Of a stretch of 64,000 nucleotides of DNA, positions 52,945 to 61,751 are shown piece after piece. A program made the position numbers and the translations under genes. Source of the stretch: Anaeromicrobium sediminis (GTDB lineage Bacteria; Bacillota; Clostridia; Peptostreptococcales; Thermotaleaceae); assembly GCF_002270055.1 (NCBI RefSeq), contig NZ_NIBG01000015.1:40294-104293 (forward strand), given 5' to 3'. How positions within the stretch are numbered: position 1 is the first letter of the stretch; each line of letters opens with the position of its first letter. Below the pieces are notes generated by a model, which was not told where the DNA came from, searched no databases, and was given only the letters and a program-made list of their open reading frames with translations.

Positions 52945-54516
52945 ATGAAGAGAATAGATAGAAGCCATAAAGTTAGAAATTTCCATCAAGCAAAGTGGGA
53001 TGAACCAATAATATATGAGCTAAGTAAAAAAGGGGAAAGAGGAATTTTAGTTCCGGAAGTTTGTGACGAGATTAAAGAAAGGGTAGGAGATTGTGTATCT
53101 AAATTACCAGAGGGTATGAACAGAAAAGAGCCAGTTAACTTACCTGAAATGTCCCAATCAAGAGTACTTAGACACTATGTAAGATTATCTCAAGAAACAT
53201 TAGGAGCAGATGTGAATATAGAAATAGGTCAGGGAACTTGTACAGTAAAGTATAGCCCTAAGGTAAATGAACAATTATCAAGAATGACTGAAATAGCAGA
53301 TTTACACCCTCTTCAAGATGAATCCACTGTACAGGGGATATTAGAGATAATTCATAGTACAGATGAATATATGAGAGAAATCTCCGGTATGAGCAGGTTT
53401 ACATTCCAACCAGGTGGTGGAAGTCAAGGTATATTAACTATGGCTTCTATAATTAGAAAATATCATGAAGAAAAGGGTCAAGATCATATAAAAGATGAAA
53501 TAATAACTACAGTATATTCTCATCCATCTGATGCAGCAGCACCAGCTGTTAAAGGATATAAGATAATTCATATTCATCCAGATGAAAATGGATATCCAGA
53601 CTTTGAAGCTTTCAAAGCTGCAGTAAATGAAAGAACAGCAGGTTTCATAGTGGCCAACCCGGAGGATACGGGAGTATATAACCCTAAAGTTAAAGAGTTT
53701 ACATCTTTAGTTCATGAATACGATGGTCTTTGTGGATATGACCAAGCTAATGCAAATGGATTATTAGGAGTTACAAGAGCTAAAGAGGCAGGATTTGATA
53801 TGTGCTTCTTTAACCTACATAAAACATTCTCAACACCACATGGTTGTGGAGGACCAGCTTCAGGGGCTACAGGTGTTGTGGAAAAATTAGTAAAATACTT
53901 ACCAGGACCATTAGTTGAAAAGTGTGAAGATAAATATACACTAAGTTATGATCTTTTAGATGAAGAATATAGCATAGGAAAAGTTAGATTATTCTTAGGT
54001 GTGGCACCAGTAATTTTAAAGGCTTATTCTTGGATAAGAAGTTTAGGAGCAGAAGGATTATATGAAGTTGCTAAGATAGCTGTATTAAATAATAATTACT
54101 TATTTAATAAGTTAATGAAGTTAGATTGTGTAGATGCACCTTACATTAGAGGAAAGCAAAGAATTGAACAGGTTAGATATACTCTTGAAAAATTAACTGA
54201 GGAAACGGGAATTACTACGGGAGATATCCAACGTAGAATGATGGATTTTGGAATGCACTACTGGACTAGTCATCATCCATATCATATTCCAGAACCAATA
54301 ACATTAGAGCCTACAGAAACACCGTCAAAGGAAGATTTAGATGAGTATATTGCCACATTAGAACATATATTTAAAGAGTGTTATGAAAATCCTGAGATTG
54401 TAAAAACTGCACCCCATAGCAGTGTTTGTCATCAAGTGGATGAATCTGGCTTAGATGATCCTAGTGAGTGGGCACTATCTTGGAGAACTTACCTAAGAAA
54501 GACTTCAGATCAGTAG
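52945..54516 (+). CDS. Divergent GcvPB-like glycine dehydrogenase subunit (PLP-binding)
   Basis: This 523-aa protein carries the PLP lysine in FFNLHKTFSTPHGCGGPASGATGV near residue 295. The canonical form is HKTFSTPHGGGGPGSGPVGV, so one Gly has become Cys and the Gly-Pro-Val is lost. GSCTMKYNP reads GTCTVKYSP here, and the canonical AHGTNPASA reads SHPSDAAAP. Overall size and order (LHPLQDESTVQGILE, FQPGGGSQG) show it is a GcvPB relative. It follows the GcvPA-like gene by 25 bases and so forms its heterodimer partner. It could act on a substrate other than glycine. Confidence 0.8.
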   Translation: MKRIDRSHKVRNFHQAKWDEPIIYELSKKGERGILVPEVCDEIKERVGDCVSKLPEGMNRKEPVNLPEMSQSRVLRHYVRLSQETLGADVNIEIGQGTCTVKYSPKVNEQLSRMTEIADLHPLQDESTVQGILEIIHSTDEYMREISGMSRFTFQPGGGSQGILTMASIIRKYHEEKGQDHIKDEIITTVYSHPSDAAAPAVKGYKIIHIHPDENGYPDFEAFKAAVNERTAGFIVANPEDTGVYNPKVKEFTSLVHEYDGLCGYDQANANGLLGVTRAKEAGFDMCFFNLHKTFSTPHGCGGPASGATGVVEKLVKYLPGPLVEKCEDKYTLSYDLLDEEYSIGKVRLFLGVAPVILKAYSWIRSLGAEGLYEVAKIAVLNNNYLFNKLMKLDCVDAPYIRGKQRIEQVRYTLEKLTEETGITTGDIQRRMMDFGMHYWTSHHPYHIPEPITLEPTETPSKEDLDEYIATLEHIFKECYENPEIVKTAPHSSVCHQVDESGLDDPSEWALSWRTYLRKTSDQ

Positions 54517-54529
54517 GAAATATAAAAAA

Positions 54530-55639
54530 TTGAAAAAGATAGGATTTATAATAAATCCCATTGCAGGTATGGGTGGGAGAGTTGGATTAAAGGGTACTGA
54601 CGGGATGGTAGAAAAAGCTATAGAGCTTGGGGCCATCCCTCAGGCACCTATAAGAGCTAAAAAAGCACTAGTAGAATTACTAGAGTTTAAAGATAGTGTA
54701 CAGATAGTGACAGCTTATGGGGAAATGGGTGAAAGTATAGCAAAAGACCTTGGTTTTAATACAAAAACTGTTTATAATAGTTTAAATTTAAAGACATCAT
54801 GTGAAGATACAATAAAGGGAGCCAGGAAGATTATAAAGGAAAATATAGATATATTAATATTTGCTGGTGGAGATGGAACTGCTAGGGATATATTCACTGC
54901 TGTAGGACTTGATTGTGTCACAATAGGTATTCCTGCAGGAGTAAAAATACATTCTCCCGTATATGCTCAAAATCCTAGAAAAGCTGGTGAATTAGTTAAA
55001 AAATATCTAAATGGCAAAATAGGCCAAGTAAATGAAGTGGAAGTTTTAGATATTGATGAGAAAGCTTACAGAAAGGGAATCGTAAATACACAATTATATG
55101 GATATCTTAATATACCTTACGAAAAGAATTTCACACAGAATAGAAAAGCACCATCACCTCTTAGTGAAAAGGCAAATCAAAATTTAATAGCATTAGATAT
55201 TATAGATAACATGAAAGAAGATACATTATATATAATAGGGCCAGGAACTACTACAAGAGCTATTATGGAGAACCTAAATTTACCAAATTCCTTATTAGGA
55301 GTAGATATTGTAATGAATAAAAATATAGTAAAGAAGGATGTTACAGAGAAAGATATATTGAAAGAAATAAAGAGTAGAAAGTGCAAGCTAATATTAACTC
55401 CAACAGGAGGCCAAGGATATATATTAGGAAGAGGAAATCATCAAATTAGTCCTTCTGTCATTGAACATGTGGGCAGAAATAATATTATAATAGCCAGTAC
55501 ATCTCAAAAGATAACTTCATTATATGGACGCCCTTTAATGGTAGATACGGGGAATGAAGAAATAGATAAAAGTTTAAGTGGATATATGAGAATTACCATT
55601 GGATATGGTGAATATACCATTTATCCAGTGAAATGTTAA
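54530..55639 (+). CDS. ATP-NAD kinase family protein (COG3199, AcoX-like)
   Basis: This 369-aa protein has the N-terminal IGFIINPIAGMGGRVGLKGTDG and the nucleotide-binding FAGGDGTARDIFTAV near residue 107. Further parts are GIPAGVKIHSPVYA and YIIGPGTTTRAIME, with a C-terminal domain typical of COG3199. AcoX, in acetoin operons, belongs here; a kinase activity on NAD or another substrate is presumed. It starts at TTG 54530, 14 bases after the GcvPB-like stop, so it is in the same operon. Why a NAD-kinase-like protein is tied to an amino acid decarboxylase pair is unknown. Confidence 0.85.
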   Translation: MKKIGFIINPIAGMGGRVGLKGTDGMVEKAIELGAIPQAPIRAKKALVELLEFKDSVQIVTAYGEMGESIAKDLGFNTKTVYNSLNLKTSCEDTIKGARKIIKENIDILIFAGGDGTARDIFTAVGLDCVTIGIPAGVKIHSPVYAQNPRKAGELVKKYLNGKIGQVNEVEVLDIDEKAYRKGIVNTQLYGYLNIPYEKNFTQNRKAPSPLSEKANQNLIALDIIDNMKEDTLYIIGPGTTTRAIMENLNLPNSLLGVDIVMNKNIVKKDVTEKDILKEIKSRKCKLILTPTGGQGYILGRGNHQISPSVIEHVGRNNIIIASTSQKITSLYGRPLMVDTGNEEIDKSLSGYMRITIGYGEYTIYPVKC

Positions 55640-55877
55640 GTTAGACAAAACAATAATACATGCTATGAACAACATTAATTTCCACATTTAATATTCTGAA
55701 AATTCAATAAATAAATACATACACATATTATTATAAAGATTTAGATACATATACAAAACTCTGTTATAAACCCTATGGGTTATATGGTATGGATCTCACT
55801 TTGAAGGAAGGAGAATAACAACATTCTCAATAAGGAAAAGCCATTGGGAATTGAATAGTAAACTGGAGGTACTAAAT

Positions 55878-55934
55878 ATGAGCATGGACATAATCTGGAA
55901 GGTATCATATATGCTATGGGAGATTTATATATAA
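55878..55934 (+). CDS. Possible 18-residue leader peptide before the second NhaC gene
   Basis: ATG at 55878 follows GGAGG with 8 bases spacing and encodes an 18-residue hydrophobic peptide with three Trp/Tyr-rich clusters, ending 20 bases before the nhaC start. It may be a short membrane peptide or a leader. Coding is unproven and could be chance. Confidence 0.3.
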   Translation: MSMDIIWKVSYMLWEIYI

Positions 55935-55954
55935 TAAAAAAAGGAGGATCAATT

Positions 55955-57412
55955 ATGGCAATAATAAAAATATCACCTATATTTGTACTGGCAGGACTTA
56001 TGATAAGTGGAATGGATGTACTATTGGCAGCACCAATGGCTACAATAGTTGCTGTTTTAATTGCTATGGCTACTGAAAAGTATTCTTTCAAGAAAATTCT
56101 AGATTTGGCCTTAGACAATGTTAGGGAAATCGTAATCGTATTTTTTATTCTTATGTTTGCTTATGGTTTGGCAGAATCCTTTATGGCTACAGGTGTTGGA
56201 GCGTCTATCATCATCATGTCTCTAAAGATGGGTGTAACGGCAAAGAGTGTGGCAGTAGTTGGCTTTATAGTTACATGTATATTATCAATTGCAACGGGAA
56301 CTAGTTGGGGAACATTTGCAGCCTGTGCTCCTGTATTTTTATGGTTAAACCATATAGTAGGTGGAGATATACTATTGACAGTGGCATCTATCGCTGGTGG
56401 AGCCTGTTTTGGAGATAATATTGGTCTTATATCTGATACGACAGTGCTAAGTTCTGGATTACAACAAGTAGAAATTATACACAGGGTTAGACATCAAGGA
56501 CCTTGGTCTGGACTATGTTTAATTGCAACTGCCATAGTAATATTTGTAACAGGAACTATTATGGGTCTTCCTTCAACAGTGGGAAATGCCACAGAGGCAA
56601 TAAATCAAATTCCTCCAGAAGCATGGGCTTCGTTAGCAGAGCAAAGAGCATCAGCAGTAACCTTATTAGAACAGGTTCAGGCAGGGGTACCATTTTATAT
56701 GATAATACCTCTTATTATCGTTATAGGTATGGCTATTAAAGGTTTCCAAACAATGATTTGTTTAGGAGCTGGAATCGTATCTTCTTTAATATTAGGAACA
56801 GTTGCTGGAACAGTTGAATCCTTAAATGGATTTTTAGAATTAATATATACAGGTTTTTCCGATGCAGGTAGTTGGTCCATAGTAATGATGATGTGGGTAG
56901 CTGCATTTGGAGGAATAATGAATAGTATGAAGGCCTTTGAACCTATATCTAAGGGTATAATATCTATGGCTAAGAATGTTAGACAGTTAATGTGCTGTAA
57001 TGCACTATTATGTTTAATTGGTAATGCTGCTTTAGGTGATGAAACGGCAGAAATAGTAACAATAAGTCCTATCATGAAAACTATAACTGATGAAAACGTG
57101 GAAGCTAGTGAAGAGGATATGTATAAGTTAAGACTTAGAAATGCCACTTTTGCGGATGCAATGGGAGTTTATGGATCACAGCTTATTCCTTGGCATTGTT
57201 TCGTATTATTCTATGTGGCTATAGCAAAAGCTGTATATCCTCTTCATAGTTTTGTTCCGACAGATATTATAAGATATAACTTTATGGCCTATATAGCAGT
57301 GGGATCCATGTTGATCTTAACGTTTACTGGTTGGGATAGATTCATACCACTATTTGCTCTACCACGTGAACCTAAAGTTAAGTTAAGAAAACAGAAGTCT
57401 TTAGTAAAATAA
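55955..57412 (+). CDS. NhaC family Na+/H+ antiporter-like transporter (second copy)
   Basis: This 485-aa polytopic protein has NhaC-type features: IATGTSWGTFAACAPVFLWL, ASIAGGACFGDNIGLISDTTVLSSGLQQVEI, ADAMGVYGSQLIPWHCFVLFY. It is clearly a different branch from the copy at 25585; the family also includes organic-acid and amino-acid exchangers, and this copy follows the GcvPB-like/NADK operon by 315 bases. A transport role for that pathway's substrate or product is possible. ATG 55955 is preferred because AAAGGAGGATC precedes it; the ATG at 55916 lies upstream of that site. Confidence 0.87.
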   Translation: MAIIKISPIFVLAGLMISGMDVLLAAPMATIVAVLIAMATEKYSFKKILDLALDNVREIVIVFFILMFAYGLAESFMATGVGASIIIMSLKMGVTAKSVAVVGFIVTCILSIATGTSWGTFAACAPVFLWLNHIVGGDILLTVASIAGGACFGDNIGLISDTTVLSSGLQQVEIIHRVRHQGPWSGLCLIATAIVIFVTGTIMGLPSTVGNATEAINQIPPEAWASLAEQRASAVTLLEQVQAGVPFYMIIPLIIVIGMAIKGFQTMICLGAGIVSSLILGTVAGTVESLNGFLELIYTGFSDAGSWSIVMMMWVAAFGGIMNSMKAFEPISKGIISMAKNVRQLMCCNALLCLIGNAALGDETAEIVTISPIMKTITDENVEASEEDMYKLRLRNATFADAMGVYGSQLIPWHCFVLFYVAIAKAVYPLHSFVPTDIIRYNFMAYIAVGSMLILTFTGWDRFIPLFALPREPKVKLRKQKSLVK

Positions 57413-57453
57413 TGTCCAAAGGCATATTATAAATTGAGAATCCGTAAAAAAAT

Positions 57454-57494
57454 AACAGCCATCTAGTGGGAATTCCTAGGTGGCTGTTGTTTTT
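57454..57494 (+). terminator. Terminator of the second nhaC gene
   Basis: AACAGCCA pairs with TGGCTGTT across a structured loop, then GTTTTT. Confidence 0.75.
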
Positions 57495-57561
57495 ATATAT
57501 TTTATATTAAACACGATTAATACTATAAGGGGGATTAATTATGTTTAATAGGATAGACATG

Positions 57562-57596
57562 AAAAAAAAAGAAGCATGAGTTTCCTGATCTCACGC
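57562..57596 (-). terminator. Terminator of the tRNA operon
   Basis: On the minus strand GCGTGAG pairs with CTCATGC and a T-run follows, just downstream of the two tRNA genes. Confidence 0.8.
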
Positions 57597-57613
57597 CCCT
57601 CTTTTATATGTAT

Positions 57614-57689
57614 TGGAGCTGGTGAAGGGACTTGAACCCATAACCTGCTGATTACAAGTCAGCTGCTCTACCAATTGAGCCACACCAGC
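57614..57689 (-). tRNA. tRNA-Thr (TGT)
   Basis: The 76-base cloverleaf includes an encoded CCA. It has acceptor stem GCTGGTG/CACCAGC, D-arm GCTC/GAGC, anticodon stem GCTGA/TCAGC with loop CTTGTAA and anticodon TGT (57654-57656), and T-loop TTCAAGT. One T-T mismatch is seen in the T stem. It is transcribed with tRNA-Lys. Confidence 0.93.
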
Positions 57690-57693
57690 GTGA

Positions 57694-57769
57694 TGGTGAC
57701 CCATCCGCGGCTCGAACGCGGGACACCTTGATTAAAAGTCAAGTGCTCTACCAACTGAGCTAATGGGTC
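57694..57769 (-). tRNA. tRNA-Lys (TTT)
   Basis: The 76-base cloverleaf includes an encoded CCA. It has acceptor stem GACCCAT/ATGGGTC, anticodon loop CTTTTAA with TTT, and a fully paired T stem CCGCG/CGCGG with loop TTCGAGC. It lies 4 bases from tRNA-Thr and is transcribed first. Confidence 0.95.
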
Positions 57770-57901
57770 GTACTACTCACATTTATATATATTACAACAT
57801 GGATAGACTAATGTCAACAAAATTTTCAGTCATAAATTTTTCCAATAGGTTAAATGATTAACCTGTTCCAATGAGGTCCTATTCATGGCCTATTTTGCAA
57901 T

Positions 57902-57928
57902 AAAAAAACAGCTTATAACTAAGCTGTT
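57902..57928 (-). terminator. Terminator of the dnaD-dnaI-like operon
   Basis: AACAGCTTAG and CTAAGCTGTT form a hairpin on the minus strand with a T-run after it. Confidence 0.85.
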
Positions 57929-58909
57929 TTATACTTCCCATCTTAAATCATCACCATAAAACTTCATTACCTTAAATTTACTAAATATCCTTGAGAAAAT
58001 TCGCTCACTATAGGTAGTAGCAATTTCCTTTGGACCCAAGTTTGTGGAGATGATAAGTTTTTTATCATTTATTAATCTAGTATTTAATATGTGAAATATT
58101 TCTGAATTAGTAAAGGTATTAGTTAGTTCAGTTCCTAAATCGTCTATAATGAGTAAATCGCAATCAAATAACATTTGGTAACTCTCTTTGATTAAAGGGT
58201 CTTTAACCTTGCTAAATTTATATTGTTCAATAATATCTAATATTTTAAATGCCGTTTGATAAACTACTATCTTACCCCTATCTAGTAATTCTTTGGCTAT
58301 GCAGTTACACATGAAAGTTTTACCTAATCCTGTAGTTCCATAAAATAATAAGTTTTCATTACTTTGATTAAAATTATTTACAAAGAGACCACAATCTTCT
58401 AGTACATGTTGCATATTCTCGTAGGGTGTTAATTCTTCTCCCTCAAAGGGATTGTTATCGTATAAACTTATTTTAAAGTTATTAAAATTTTCTTTTTCTA
58501 ACACCTTATCTAAATTAGACATTTTATAGGCATGGTTTATGAGTTTTTGCTTAAAACATGTACATTTACGACCATTTTGTAGAAAGCCCGTATCATTACA
58601 GCTTGTACAATTATATTGAATTTCCAGGTAGTTAAGGGGAACGTTATTTTCTGTTAACAATATGGCCTTTTCCTGCTTTAAACTTTCTAAAGTTACTTTT
58701 AATTCACTTAGGTATTGATCATAATTATGGGCATTAGTTAATATGGCCTTGGCCATATGAATTCCTGTTTTATTTATCTCATCTTCTATTTCTTTAAGCT
58801 TAGGTAATAGGGCGTGAACTTGTTTTTTTCTATCTTCTAGTTCTTTTTCAGCTTTGTCTCTAGATTTTTCATATTCAAGGAGTATAGTCTTTGAAATATT
58901 TTTTGCCAT
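57929..58909 (-). CDS. DnaI/DnaC-type helicase loader ATPase
   Basis: This ~326-aa protein has a coiled-coil N-terminus (residues ~5-100), a Cys4-type zinc segment (NCTSCNDTGFLQNGRKCTCFKQ, near 105-125), and an AAA+ core with Walker A FYGTTGLGKTFMCNCIA near residue 193 and Walker B LLIIDDLGTE. It resembles primosomal DnaI, which loads the replicative helicase. It lies just after a DnaD-like gene. The ATG at 58909 follows AGGTAGG; the GTG at 58918 overlaps the preceding stop. Confidence 0.88.
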   Translation of the reverse strand: MAKNISKTILLEYEKSRDKAEKELEDRKKQVHALLPKLKEIEDEINKTGIHMAKAILTNAHNYDQYLSELKVTLESLKQEKAILLTENNVPLNYLEIQYNCTSCNDTGFLQNGRKCTCFKQKLINHAYKMSNLDKVLEKENFNNFKISLYDNNPFEGEELTPYENMQHVLEDCGLFVNNFNQSNENLLFYGTTGLGKTFMCNCIAKELLDRGKIVVYQTAFKILDIIEQYKFSKVKDPLIKESYQMLFDCDLLIIDDLGTELTNTFTNSEIFHILNTRLINDKKLIISTNLGPKEIATTYSERIFSRIFSKFKVMKFYGDDLRWEV

Positions 58910-58918
58910 GTTGTTCAC

Positions 58919-59983
58919 CTACCTCTTTCTTCGGACTAATTTTTCTAGTTCATCACTGGAATATTTATCAGTACGTTGCTTAAAGTTATGAAATCTATTA
59001 TTAGAAAAGCCCTTTTTCACAGGAGCTTTATTTACAGCACCTTTTTCTTTATGGGCTGCCTCTTTGGCGTTTACTTCATCAATTGTATTAATCTTATCTT
59101 GTTTCCATCCTTTTAATATACTGTTTATAAAGTTAATGTTAGGGTTAGAAGTTTTAGAAGAATTTTCACAGGCTTTTAAAACTAATTCCATAGAAAAATT
59201 CCATTCGTTAAACCAAACATCCATAATTCTCTTTTCATTTTCAGATGGAGGTCTGTGACCAAAACCTAATGCCTTAAATACCCTTTTGTATTGAGAAAAC
59301 TTTGTATCCGTTTGTTCTAAATAGTTATCTAGCTTTTCACCTGTAGTAATGCCATTATCATACCAATTTCTTATGACAGCACCCACATAGTTTATATTCT
59401 TAATGTTCTTTTTCTCTACACAATAATCAAAGGCTCTTATTATTAAATCAGGATCCATACTATAGTTGTAAATCCATTCTAATACAATCTTCATTTCGTT
59501 AGGATATAGACTTCTTTTTAGAAGTTGATTTACTTCGTAGAACATATCATTAATCTCAGGAACTTTTTTTGCTTCTAGTAAATCTTTAGCAGAACAAGAG
59601 TAAGTACCTGATACGGGTTCATCAGCTTCTGCAACACTATTAGTAGCTTTGTAATTATTATCTATATACAGTTGCTTCAAACTTAAAAATTCAACTGTAA
59701 AATCATAAGGATTATCATCACTTGTGAAGTGCTTTTTTATTATGCCTTTTTTTTCCCAGAAATCCCATGCGTCCATTACGTCAGATAAGGGGATACTAAG
59801 ATGTCTTCCTATAGTTTGATTATTCACACTAAGAGAGGGATCTCTATCATTTGCGTATTTGTATCCAAGGAGATATACTTTCACATGGGTTCCATTAGCC
59901 ATGGGCATAAAATCATTTATAAATATATTTTCTACAGAAGTATCTCCCAAGTCTATTTTAGTTGTTTCTTTAAAAAAGTGCAT
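58919..59983 (-). CDS. DnaD domain-containing replication protein
   Basis: This 354-aa protein has a winged-helix N-terminal part (residues ~15-110: SVENIFINDFMPMANGTHVKVYLLGYKYA, then SLSVNNQTIGRHLSIPLSDVMDAWDFWEKKGIIKK) and two DnaD/DnaB_2 domains in tandem (NEMKIVLEWIYNYSMDPDLIIRAFDYCVEKKNIKNINYVGAVIRNWYDNGI; ENEKRIMDVWFNEWNFSMELVLKACENSSKTSNPNINFINSILKGW). The tail is basic. It works with the DnaI-like loader in primosome assembly, by family analogy. GGAGGGGT lies upstream of its ATG. Confidence 0.88.
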   Translation of the reverse strand: MHFFKETTKIDLGDTSVENIFINDFMPMANGTHVKVYLLGYKYANDRDPSLSVNNQTIGRHLSIPLSDVMDAWDFWEKKGIIKKHFTSDDNPYDFTVEFLSLKQLYIDNNYKATNSVAEADEPVSGTYSCSAKDLLEAKKVPEINDMFYEVNQLLKRSLYPNEMKIVLEWIYNYSMDPDLIIRAFDYCVEKKNIKNINYVGAVIRNWYDNGITTGEKLDNYLEQTDTKFSQYKRVFKALGFGHRPPSENEKRIMDVWFNEWNFSMELVLKACENSSKTSNPNINFINSILKGWKQDKINTIDEVNAKEAAHKEKGAVNKAPVKKGFSNNRFHNFKQRTDKYSSDELEKLVRRKR

Positions 59984-60153
59984 TTTACCCCTCCTTGTAC
60001 TAATTATATCATATGAGTTTTAGTGTAGCCTTATAATTATAACCTATTCACATATAAATTTAAACTGGAAACACATAGGAGGGACTGTCCTATATGCATA
60101 TACCCAATATGAAAACATATAAATATAATAGGGAAATTCTAAGGGGGGCTTGT

Positions 60154-61665
60154 ATGCGTTTGATTTTTAGTAAGAGAAAAATAAAGGTTATGGGAATAAT
60201 ATTAGGCCTATTGTTCATGGCAAATTTTGCTTCCGAGTATGAAATCTTAAAGAGTGTTCCCACTGGTTTTCAAAGGGAATACGAAAATGAAACTTCTACC
60301 GAGTACAATATTAAAGGAGAATTTGATCCAGTAGAAAAACTAGTAACTATAAAGGAAAATATTTCATATATAAATACTAGCAAGGCTACTTTTAAAAGTA
60401 TATATCTTCATTTGTATCCTAATGCTTTTAAAGAAGAAAAGACTGTTCCATTTGAAGAATGCGATATGCCATTAGCTTATCCTAATGGATTTGAATCTGG
60501 ATATATGAGAATAATAAATGTTAAGAGTGGAAATGAAAACTTAAAGTTTAATGTAATTGGTATTGGAGATAGTATATTAAAAATAGAATTAAAAGAAGAT
60601 TTAAAACCTGGAGAAAAAGTTCATGTAGATATTGACTATATGTTAAAGATACCTCCTTCCTGCGGACGTTTTGGATATGGAAGTGATACTATAAACTTGG
60701 GAAATTGGTACCCTATTATGGCTGTCTATGATGAAAAAGGATGGAACTTAGACCCATATTTTGCCATTGGAGATCCTTTTTATAGCCATGTTGCAAATTA
60801 TAGGGTAGAAATTTTAGTTCCAAAGGAATATAATATGGCCTATTCTGGGAAAATTATTAAAAAGGAAGAAATTAATGGAAAAATACGATGGACTATGGAG
60901 GGCAAAAACATAAGGGATTTTGCTTTAATTATAAGTGATAAATATAAAGTTAGAGAAACTGATTTAGATGGTATAACAGTAAAATCCTATTCCTTAGAAG
61001 AAGATTATATAGGTTTGGCATTAGAGACTGCTGAGGATAGTGTTAAAATATTTAATAGTCTCTATGGCAAATACCCATATGACCAAATTACAGTAGCCGC
61101 ATCAGATTTTTTTATAGGTGGTATGGAGTATCCTAATATAGTTTTTATAGATAAGAGTCTTTACTCTGAAGAAAGGAAACAGACCCTAGAGTATGTAGTA
61201 GCTCATGAAGTGGCCCATCAATGGTGGTATGGCCTCGTTGGCAATAATGAAGTTAAAGAAGCTTGGTTAGATGAAGCATTAACAGAGTATTCAACTTTAC
61301 TATATTATGAAAAAAAATATGGGAAAAAAGCTAAGAATGCCATATATGAGGATATGATAGTAAGATATTATAATGCATATAAAAATAGTAAAAATGGTAA
61401 TACTGAAAAAGTATATAGGAGTGTATCAGAATTTAATAATTCTAGAGAATATCAAGCTTTAGTTTATTTTAAAGGTGCCATATTTGTGGAAAATTTAAGA
61501 AAAGAATTAGGAGATGATACTTTTTTTAAGATATTGAAGGTGTACTTTGACAAATATAAATATAAAATTGCCAAAACTGATGACTTTTTAAATGTATGTG
61601 AACAGATATCTAACCAAAATTTGGAGCATTTCTTCAAAAAATGGATAGATTTTGAGAAAAGATAA
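60154..61665 (+). CDS. M1 family zinc aminopeptidase-like metallopeptidase
   Basis: This 503-aa protein has an N-terminal hydrophobic segment (VMGIILGLLFMANFA), then a beta-rich domain, the GGMEYPNIVF substrate motif, and the zinc site VVAHEVAHQWWYGLVGNNEVKEAWLDEALTEYS (HExxH...E). It is probably surface-anchored or secreted. The ATG at 60154 follows AAGGGGGG with normal spacing, so the ATG at 60094 is rejected. It lacks the C-terminal ERAP1-like domain of full aminopeptidase N. A peptidoglycan hydrolase-type protein follows. Confidence 0.9.
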   Translation: MRLIFSKRKIKVMGIILGLLFMANFASEYEILKSVPTGFQREYENETSTEYNIKGEFDPVEKLVTIKENISYINTSKATFKSIYLHLYPNAFKEEKTVPFEECDMPLAYPNGFESGYMRIINVKSGNENLKFNVIGIGDSILKIELKEDLKPGEKVHVDIDYMLKIPPSCGRFGYGSDTINLGNWYPIMAVYDEKGWNLDPYFAIGDPFYSHVANYRVEILVPKEYNMAYSGKIIKKEEINGKIRWTMEGKNIRDFALIISDKYKVRETDLDGITVKSYSLEEDYIGLALETAEDSVKIFNSLYGKYPYDQITVAASDFFIGGMEYPNIVFIDKSLYSEERKQTLEYVVAHEVAHQWWYGLVGNNEVKEAWLDEALTEYSTLLYYEKKYGKKAKNAIYEDMIVRYYNAYKNSKNGNTEKVYRSVSEFNNSREYQALVYFKGAIFVENLRKELGDDTFFKILKVYFDKYKYKIAKTDDFLNVCEQISNQNLEHFFKKWIDFEKR

Positions 61666-61751
61666 GCCTATTTAATTATTTGGACGTATATGATATACTA
61701 TATTGGTAGAATAGGCTAGTTTTACAAAATTAAGAGAGGAAGTCTCAAAAG

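Noticed and set aside
51513..54516. Glycine riboswitch expected upstream of gcvP-like genes
   Set aside because: The space before the SDR and before the GcvPA-like gene shows a sigma-54 promoter and a ribosome-binding site but no tandem glycine aptamer pattern that I can recognise.
57541..57579. 12-codon ORF (MFNRIDMKKKEA) after AAGGGGG
   Set aside because: It lies over the tRNA terminator and its A-rich T-run complement; too short and probably chance.
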